Below, piece after piece: positions 56,672-64,000 of a stretch of 64,000 nt of DNA; position 1 is the stretch's first letter; every line of letters begins with the position of its first letter. This DNA comes from Panorpa germanica (taxonomy: Eukaryota > Arthropoda > Insecta > Mecoptera > Panorpidae). Location of the stretch: NCBI GenBank assembly GCA_963678705.1, contig OY783205.1, positions 8,122,001 through 8,186,000 of the forward strand, written 5' to 3'. The position numbers and the translations under genes were made by a program. Under the pieces are notes generated by a model that worked only from the letters and a program-made list of their open reading frames with translations, was not told where the DNA came from and made no database searches.

Positions 56672-59600
56672 TGTATACTTCAAATTAAACATAATTCAAA
56701 TGAGAAAGAAAGTATTAGTGAACCTTATCCAAAAATCGGGCAACAATCTTCAAAAATATATTCGAAAGCTCACGGGAATGCCACTCAAAAAGTTGGTAGT
56801 AATAAATCAAAAAGAAATCTTAATACTGAAATTTTAAACGACAAAGATTCAGGACTTGTATAAAATGTAAATAATCTTCAAGAAAACGATGAAATTCAAA
56901 ACGAAACTTGTTTGAAATTAGTTGAAAATGAACAGTCTTTTGGTAAATTGAACTATAGTTCAGAGATTTCTTCACCGCATATTAGGAATCAATCAAATTC
57001 GTCAGCAATTACGATTGAAATGGAAAATAATACTGATAAATCTTTAGGAAATGAAAGTAAAGAAATGACTAAAATACTAAACATAGAAAGAAAAATTGAA
57101 TCTGCTAACAATGATCCTGGCGACAATATTTTGGAATGTAACGAAGTCTCAAATACTAAGACTCAATCAGAGTTGATTGTAGATGGAAATTTTTGTTCTG
57201 AAGAACAAGGTAAAGATGGAGAATATGCAACGCAAACTGATATCAATTACACGAATGTCGACAGTTTTTCAGATATGCCTCCATTAGTTCCAATTGTAGA
57301 AAAAAATAAACTTACAAAAAGGAAGTGTCATCTTTTAAATATATCTCAATCAAATTTAGAAGATGATTCTTCTCCTTTAATTGTTCGTTTTCCAAAATAT
57401 GATGCAGTATTTAAAAGACAAGTTGATTGGAGTGGTAATACTCCGCCTGTAGTTGATCCAATTTCAACGATAAGTCATCCAATTTCAAACCAATTATTTG
57501 CGCAAGAACATGCAGTTTCCTCAGACTTTAACGTGGATGTATTTGGAATGGATCCTTTTCAAAAGCAAATAAATGATGGCAATATTAAAAGGCAAGTTAT
57601 ATCTACTGCTGGTAATTTTTATAAGTCCACTTCTCTTCCACTTGACCACACTGCTTCCCTAAGTAGAACTTTGAGAGGTAGTAACATCTTTGCAAATAAT
57701 TCAGAAAGTAGTAGTGCTTACCACAACATTTTATTAGCGAATAATAAACCTGTTGTCAATGCCATTTGTAATGAGAAGCAAGGTGTTAGTAAAAATTCCT
57801 TGCAAAATAATGGCGCTGTCAATGTAAAATATCTTGAAGGTGTTCAAGTAATGCAAGTTATTTATCGAGACAAAAATTCTCGACTACAAATGTCAGCAAG
57901 TTTGTTCCTAGAATCAACGAATTTTCATTGTATAGATATAGGAGCCGAACAGATCTCGTCTACTCGATGGGCCACAAATATTTTTAGAACTTCTTGGTGC
58001 AGTTTTTTTAACAAAATTGCTTCTTCATGTACATAACATTCTAAAGCCAACATTGAATAATATTTAAGTATACGCCTTTACTGATTCTTCCGTTGTGTTG
58101 TCATGGCTGAAGGTCCCACCACATAAGCTTTGTTGGACAACATAATACCGAACTAACATTGCCTGAGCTTAAACAAGTAAAAATCAGTTCAAATCTGTGT
58201 ACGGACAAACTTGTGTCAAACGTATTCTTAACTCTACTGGAAAACCAGTCAAATTATTGTAAATTACTTCGTATTGTAGCTTACAGTAAGCGTTTTAGGT
58301 CACTAATAATACCAGGTCATGATGTTAACGTCGCCTTTGGTCCACCAACATTCACAGAATTACTTGCCGCAGAGATATTTATTATTCGCTTAGCACAACA
58401 GGATCATTTTAGTAACGATATTAGAAATATCAAGCTCGGTCGTCAATTCCGCACCATATTATTATCTCTATCTCCATGTCTCGATCACAATGAGCTATTA
58501 GTTGTCGGCGGACGTCTCGAAAATTCAGAGTTAACCTCTGCAGCAAAACACCCATATCTATTGCCAAAGCATAACCATTTAACGAACTTACTAATATTAC
58601 ATTACCATAAACTATATTTACATGTAGGGCTCAATACGTTACATTAACTTTTACGATCTAAATTCTGGATAATATCCGCCAGAAGTAAAATTCAAAAAGT
58701 CTTACGACTATGCACTATTTGCACAAAATTACGAGCAACTACATCTACTCCTGTCATGGGTGACTTACCAGCTGCTAGAGTCACATACCATCGACCATTT
58801 TTACATGTTGGTATTGATTTTGCTGGACCCTTTTCCAATAAGAAACCTCGCATCCGAAATGCTCATATATCAAAAGTATATTTGTGTCTTTTTATATGTA
58901 TGTCCATAAAAGCTGTTCACCTCGAAGTTACTTCTGGAATCTCTTCTGACTTATTTCTCGCATCATTCGATCGGTTTACATCACGACGAGGCCTATGCTC
59001 TGATATTTATACTGATTGCGGCAGTTTTCATTAGTGCAAACCGATATTTAAAAGAAGTCAAAACATGTGTGCAAATTAAGTCTTCATTAGAGGGGATAAA
59101 TGGCATTTTAACCCTCCTCACAGTCCAAATTTTAGGGGACTCTAGGAAAGTGGAGTTAAAAGTGCCAAATATCATCCCCAACGAGTAATTGGTACACGAC
59201 CACTTACAATTGAAGAACTCACAACAATTTTTGCCAGAATAGAAGCAATTACGAACAGTCGCCTTTCAGTACATTTGCCTGCATCACCAGATGATCCACA
59301 TCCCTTATCTCCTAGTCACTTTCTTATTGGTTCGTCATTATGTCTTCCTTCTAAGGAAATTCTGTTAAATAGAAACTCAAATCATTTACAGCGTTGGGAA
59401 TTAATCAAACAAATTAGACAGGATTTTGCAAATAGATGGATCCGAGAAGATCTCAATACTCTACACCAACGACACAAATGGCAAATTGTGTCTGACAATT
59501 TAAAATTGGATGACCTTGTATAAATAAAGGATAATAATATTTCACTATTCGAATGGCCATTGGCACGTGTCCAGGAAACTCATCCAGGTCCTGACGGTCA

Positions 59601-59691
59601 TGTTCGTGTTGTTACATTAAAAACCGCTCATAACATTTATAAACGACCAGTATCGAAGCTAATCAAATTAAATTTTGAAATTCTTGCATAA
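56672..59691 (+). pseudogene. Array unit U19 (3020 bp), representative full-length unit
   Basis: Map of the unit: tail frame 56863-57850; inverted RNase H piece about 57866-57985; sense RNase H (LLGAV...FTDSSVVLSW) about 57985-58130; linker, LVVGGRL and H2C2 58159-58647; integrase core 58650-59035 with the first Asp; frame break at DCGSF about 59015; TAG after GGL near 59140; DUF5641 59275-59523, then TAA near 59521 and on to the pol stop at 59689-59691. A complete BEL/Pao pol would also have protease, RT and full RNase H upstream; none of these is in the unit. Confidence 0.88.
56912..58036 (+). CDS. Unknown tail ORF, 374 codons (U19)
   Basis: Open from after TAA near 56861 to the stop at 58034-58036, with no ATG before EMENNTDK. 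It differs from U6/U8 copies by KYDAVFKRQVDWSGNTPP and LDHTASLSRTLRGSNIF, a variant set shared with U18 and U20. No recognisable domain; the last ~60 codons are antisense RNase H. Confidence 0.35.
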   Translation: MKLVENEQSFGKLNYSSEISSPHIRNQSNSSAITIEMENNTDKSLGNESKEMTKILNIERKIESANNDPGDNILECNEVSNTKTQSELIVDGNFCSEEQGKDGEYATQTDINYTNVDSFSDMPPLVPIVEKNKLTKRKCHLLNISQSNLEDDSSPLIVRFPKYDAVFKRQVDWSGNTPPVVDPISTISHPISNQLFAQEHAVSSDFNVDVFGMDPFQKQINDGNIKRQVISTAGNFYKSTSLPLDHTASLSRTLRGSNIFANNSESSSAYHNILLANNKPVVNAICNEKQGVSKNSLQNNGAVNVKYLEGVQVMQVIYRDKNSRLQMSASLFLESTNFHCIDIGAEQISSTRWATNIFRTSWCSFFNKIASSCT

Positions 59692-62600
59692 TGTATACTT
59701 CAAATTAAACATAATTCAAATGAGAAAGAAAGTATTAGTGAACCTTATCCAAAAATCGGGCAACAATCTTCAAAAATATATTCGAAAGCTCACGGGAATA
59801 CCACTCAAAAAGTTGGTAGTAATAAATCAAAAAGAAATCTTAATACTGAAATTTTAAACGACAAAGATTCAGGACTTGTATAAAATGTAACTAATCTTCA
59901 AGAAAACGATGAAATTCAAAACGAAACTTCTTTAAAATTAGTTGAAAATGAACAGTCTTTTGGTAAATTGAACTATAGTTCAGAGATTTCTTCACCGCAT
60001 ATTAGGAATCAATCAAATTCGTCAGCAATTACGATTGAAATGGAAAATAATACTGATAAATCTTTAGGAAATGAAAGTAAAGGAATTACTAAAATACTAA
60101 ACATAGAAAGAAAAATTGAATCTGCTAACAATGATCCTGGCGACAATATTTTGGAATGTAACGAAGTCTCAAATACTAAGACTCAATCAGAGTTGATTGT
60201 AGATGGAAATTTTTGTTCTGAAGAACAAGGAAAAGATGGAGAATATGCAACGCAAACTGATATCAATTACACGAATGTCGACAGTTTTTCAGATATGCCT
60301 CCATTAGTTCCAATTGTAGAAAAAAATAAACTTACAAAAAGGAAGTGTCATCTTTTAAATATATCTCAATCAAATTTAGAAGATGATTCTTCTCCTTTAA
60401 TTGTTCGTTTTCCAAAATATGATGCAGTATTTAAAAGACAAGTTGATTGGAGTGGTAATACTCCGCCTGTAGTTGATCCAATTTCAACGATAAGTCATCC
60501 AATTTCAAACCAATTATTTGCGCAAGAACATGCAGTTTCCTCAGACTTTAACGTGGATGTATTTGGAATGGATCCTTTTCAAAAGCAAATAAATGATGGC
60601 AATATTAAAAGGCAAGTTATATCTACTGGTGGTAATTTTTATAAGTCCACTTCTCTTCCACTTGACCACACTGCTTCCCTAAGTAGAACTTTGAGAGGTA
60701 GTAACATCTTTGCAAATAATTCAGAAAGTAGTAGTGCTTACCACAACGTTTTATTAGCGAATAATAAACCTGTTGTCAATGCCATTTCTAATGAGAAGCA
60801 AGGTGTTAGTGAGAATTCCTTGCAAAATAATGGCGCTGTCAATGTAAAATATCTTGAAGGTGTTCAAGTAATGCAAGTTATTTATCGAGACAAAAATTCT
60901 CGACTACAAATGTCAGCAAGGTTGTTCCTAGAATCAACGAATTTTCATTGTATAGATATAGGAGCCGAACAAAAATTGTCTACTCGATGGGCCACAAATA
61001 TTTTTAGAACTTCTTGGTGCAGTTTTTTTAACAAAATTGCTTCTACATGTACATAACATTCTGAAGCCAACATTGAATAATATTTAAGTATACGCCTTTA
61101 CTGATTCTTCCGTTGTGTTGTCATGGCTGAAGGTCCCACCACATAAGCTTTGTTGGACAACATAATACCGAACTAACATTGCCTGAGCTTAAACAAGTAA
61201 AAATCAGTTCAAATCTGTGTATGGACAAACTTGTGTCAAACGTATTCTTAACTCTACTGGAAAACCGTCAAATTATTGTAAATTACTTCGTATTGTAGCT
61301 TACAGTAAGCGTTTTAGGTCACTAATAATACCAGGTCATGATGTTAACGTCGCCTTTGGTCCACCAACATTCACAGAATTACTTGCCGCAGAGATATTTA
61401 TTATACGCTTAGCACAACAGGATCATTTTAGTAACGATATTAGAAATATCAAGCTCGGTCGTCAATTCCGCACCATATTATTCACTCTATCTCCATGTCT
61501 CGATCACAATGGGCTATTAGTTGTCGGCGGACGTCTCGAAAATTCAGAGTTAACCTCTGCAGCAAAACACCCATATCTATTGCCAAAGCATAACCATTTA
61601 ACGAACTTACTAATATAACATTACCATAAACTATATTTACATGTGGGGCTCAATACGTTACATTATCTTTTACGATCTAAATTCTGGATAATATCCGCCA
61701 GAAGTAAAATTCGACAAGTCTTACGACAATGCACTGTTTGCACAAAATTACGAGCAACTACATCTACTCCTGTCATGGGTGACTTACCAGCTGCTAGAGT
61801 CACATACCATCGACCATTTTTACATGTTGGTATTGATTTTGCTGGACCCTTTTCCATTAAAGAACCTCGCATCCGAAATGCTCATATATCAAAAGCATAT
61901 TTGTGTCTTTTTATATGTATGTCCACAAAAGCTGTTTACCTCGACGTTACTTCTGGAATCTCTACTGACTCATTTCTCGCATCATTCGATCGGTTTACAT
62001 CACGACGAGGCCTATGCTCTGATATTTATACTGATTGCGGCAGTTTTCATTGGTGCAAACCGATATTTAAAAGAAGTCAAAACATGTGTGCAAATTAGGT
62101 CTTTATTAAAGGGGTTAAATGGCATTTTAACCCTTCTCACAGTACAAATTTTGGTGGACTCTAGGAAAGTGAAATTAAAAGTGCCAAATATCATCTCCAA
62201 CGAGTAATTGGTACACGACCACTTACATTTGAAGAACTCACAACAATTTTTGCCAGAATAGAAGCAATTATGAACAGTCGCCTTTTAGTACATTTGCCTG
62301 CATCACCAGATGATCCACATCCCTTATCCTCTTAGTCACTTTCTTACTGGTTCGTCATTATGTCTTCCTCCTGAGGAAATTCTGTTAAATAGAAATTCAA
62401 ATCATTAACAGCGTTGGGAATTAATCAAACAAATTAGACAGGATTTTGCAAATAGATGGATCCGAGAATATCTCAATACTCTACACCAACGACACAAATG
62501 GCAATCCGTCTCTGACAATTTAAAATTGGATGACCTTGTATGGATAAAGGATAATAATATTTCACCATTCGAATGGCCATTGGCACGTGTCCAGGAAACT

Positions 62601-62711
62601 CATCCAGGTCCTGACGGTCATGTTCGTGTTGTTACATTAAAAACCGCTCATGGCATTTATAAACGACCAGTATCGAAGCTAATCAAATTAAATTTTGAAA
62701 TTCTTGCATAA
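59692..62711 (+). pseudogene. Array unit U20 (3020 bp)
   Basis: The tail part is nearly identical to U19. The linker loses two bases near 61266. From about 61616 (TAA) the integrase half instead matches U17 (CGACAATGCACTGTTTGC, AVYLDVTSGIS), so the unit looks recombinant. H2C2 and integrase are open 61643-62098. TAG follows GGL near 62164. DUF5641 is open 62526-62711. Confidence 0.85.
59968..61056 (+). CDS. Unknown tail ORF, about 362-391 codons (U20)
   Basis: Open from after TAA near 59880 to 61056. Nearly identical to the U19 copy apart from SKGITKIL and the EQKLSTRW change in the antisense RNase H end. Together with U19 and U4 it shows that the frame stays open in several separate units. 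Confidence 0.35.
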   Translation: MNYSSEISSPHIRNQSNSSAITIEMENNTDKSLGNESKGITKILNIERKIESANNDPGDNILECNEVSNTKTQSELIVDGNFCSEEQGKDGEYATQTDINYTNVDSFSDMPPLVPIVEKNKLTKRKCHLLNISQSNLEDDSSPLIVRFPKYDAVFKRQVDWSGNTPPVVDPISTISHPISNQLFAQEHAVSSDFNVDVFGMDPFQKQINDGNIKRQVISTGGNFYKSTSLPLDHTASLSRTLRGSNIFANNSESSSAYHNVLLANNKPVVNAISNEKQGVSENSLQNNGAVNVKYLEGVQVMQVIYRDKNSRLQMSARLFLESTNFHCIDIGAEQKLSTRWATNIFRTSWCSFFNKIASTCT

Positions 62712-63501
62712 TGTAATAATTCAAATTAAACATAATTCAAATGAGAAAGAAAGTATTAGAGAACCTTGTCCAAAAATCGGGCAACAATCTTCAAAAATAT
62801 ATTTGAAAGCTCAAGGGAATACTACTCGAAAAGTTGGTACTAATAAATCAAAAAGAAATCTTATTACTGAAATATTAAACGACAAAGATTCAGGACTTGT
62901 AGAAAATGTAACTAATCTTCAAGAAAACGATGAAATTCAAAACGAAACTAATTTGAAATTAGTTGAAAATGAACAGTCTTTTGGTAAATTGAACTATAGT
63001 TCAGAGATTTCTTCACCGCATATTAGGAATCAATCAAATTCTTCAACAATTACGATTGAAATGGAAAATAATACTGATAAATCTTTAGAAAATGAAAGTA
63101 AAAAAATTGTAGCTTACAGTAAGCGTTTTAGGTCATTAATAATGCCAGGTCATGATGTTAACGTCGCCTTTGGTCCACCAACGTTCACAGAATTACTTGC
63201 CGCAGAGATATTTATTATTCGCTTAGCACAACAGGGTCATTTTAGTGATGATATTAGAAATATCAAGCTCGGTCGTCAATTCCGCACCATATTAATCTCT
63301 CTATCTCCATGTCTCGATCACAATGGGCTATTAGTTGTCAGCGGACGTTTTAAAAATTCAGAGTTAACCTATGCAGCAAAACACCCATATGTATTGCCAA
63401 AGCATAACCACTTAACGAACTTACTAATATTACATTACCATAAACTATATTTACATGTAGGGCTCAATACGTTACATTATCTTTTACGATCTAAATTCTA
63501 G
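62695..63501 (+). pseudogene. Fused frame: tail start joined to pol linker and H2C2 (268 codons)
   Basis: The tail frame (IKHNSNEKESIREP...) continues through NESKKIVAYSKRFRSLIMPG into GRQFRTILISLSPCLDHNGL and the H2C2 domain, stopping at a tryptophan-to-TAG change. The deletion happens to join the two coding frames in phase. The GG of VVGGRL is SG here. It would give a chimeric protein if expressed; I see no promoter. Confidence 0.6.
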
Positions 63502-64000
63502 ATAATATCCGCCAGAAGTAAAATTCGACAAGTGTTACGACTATGCACTATTTGCACAAAATTACGAGCAACTACATCTACTCCTGTCATGGGTGACTTA
63601 CCAGCTGCTAGAGTCACATACCATCGACCATTTTTACATGTTGGTATTAATTTTGCTGGACCCTTTTCCATTAAAGAACTACTCACAGTTCAAATTTTAG
63701 TGGACTCTAGAAAAGTGAAGTTAAAAGTGCCAAATATCATCTCCAACAAGTAATTGGTACACGACCACTTACATTTGAAGAACTCACAACAATTTTTGCT
63801 AGAATAGAAGCAATTATGAACAGTCGCCTTTGAGTACATTTGCCTGCATCACCAGATGATCCACATCCCTTATCCTCCTAGTCACTTTCTTACTGGTTCG
63901 TCATTATGTCTTCCTCCTGAGGAAATTCTGTTAAATAGAAACCCAAATCATTTACAGCGTTGGGAATTAATCAAACAAATTAGACAGGATTTTGCAAATA
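62712..64000 (+). pseudogene. Array unit U21, cut by the window end
   Basis: Same deletion architecture as U15: the tail-to-linker junction at about 63100-63107, TAG in the integrase start (63499-63501) and the SIKE-to-LLTVQ junction near 63680. TAG follows GGL near 63703, and TGA near 63832 is shared with U17. The window ends in DUF5641 (RQDFAN), so the array continues to the right. Confidence 0.83.

Larger units (their letters stand above)
16417..64000 (+). repeat. Right block of BEL/Pao-pol-derived tandem array
   Basis: Direct tandem array with pol stop codons (last base) at 17223, 20245, 23215, 26185, 27570, 30538, 31918, 34906, 37031, 38015, 40140, 43046, 44591, 47402, 53653, 56671, 59691 and 62711. 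Spacings are about 3022, 2970, 2970, 1385, 2968, 1380, 2988, 2125, 984, 2125, 2906, 1545, 2811, 6251 (with a 4.43-kb Copia insertion), 3018, 3020 and 3020 bp. The block starts mid-integrase at 16417 and runs off the window. All units have the same orientation. Copies look highly similar by eye; no alignment was computed. Confidence 0.92.

Noticed and set aside
16417..64000. CRISPR-like array
   Set aside because: Repeats are kilobase-long coding remnants with no short repeat-spacer pattern, and the setting is a eukaryotic genome.

Overview
The window is nuclear DNA of an animal, most likely an arthropod. It is AT-rich, has no operon-like gene packing, and nearly every recognisable gene belongs to a eukaryotic mobile element: BEL/Pao and Copia LTR retrotransposons, and a protein-primed type-B DNA polymerase of the Maverick/adintovirus kind. 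The species cannot be told from the sequence. I see no intact host gene, no tRNA or rRNA and no CRISPR array.

Most of the window (1-5114 and 16417-64000, with both window edges inside the array) is a direct tandem array. Each unit comes from the 3' half of a BEL/Pao pol gene plus a downstream open frame I do not recognise. I see 20 unit ends, each marked by the pol stop after a conserved DUF5641 C-terminus. The full unit is about 3.02 kb. Shorter units (984, about 1380, 1545, 2125, 2747 bp) carry internal deletions whose junctions recur, and some short and long units are duplicated together as higher-order repeats. Nearly all copies carry the same stop beside the third integrase catalytic residue and a frame break at the second, so the amplified ancestor was probably already dead. 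Within the unit a piece of the RNase H region is inverted.

From 5115 to 16416 there is no array sequence. This segment holds an AT-rich stretch with about 120-bp repeats, a minus-strand BEL/Pao element (5948-11992; 795/796-bp LTRs, 5-bp target duplication), and a 1,280-codon polB reading frame (12048-15887) with zinc fingers, an Endonuclease VII-like motif, exonuclease motifs and polymerase motifs, broken only by two in-frame stops. The BEL element lies 55 bp upstream of polB. Its gag-pol is shortened and scrambled, but the remaining blocks share one reading frame.

At 47444-51873 a young Copia element (151-bp LTRs differing at one position) sits inside one array unit. Its gag-pol is nearly complete, with one nonsense codon and one frameshift, and it has a primer site matching the anticodon arm of initiator tRNA-Met, as in Drosophila copia.

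The layout suggests a repeat-rich, probably heterochromatic locus that grew by unequal exchange and was later hit by other elements. The most unusual points are the pol-derived macrosatellite with nested repeats, the long unknown open frame kept in several units, the nearly intact polB, and the scrambled but in-frame BEL element.
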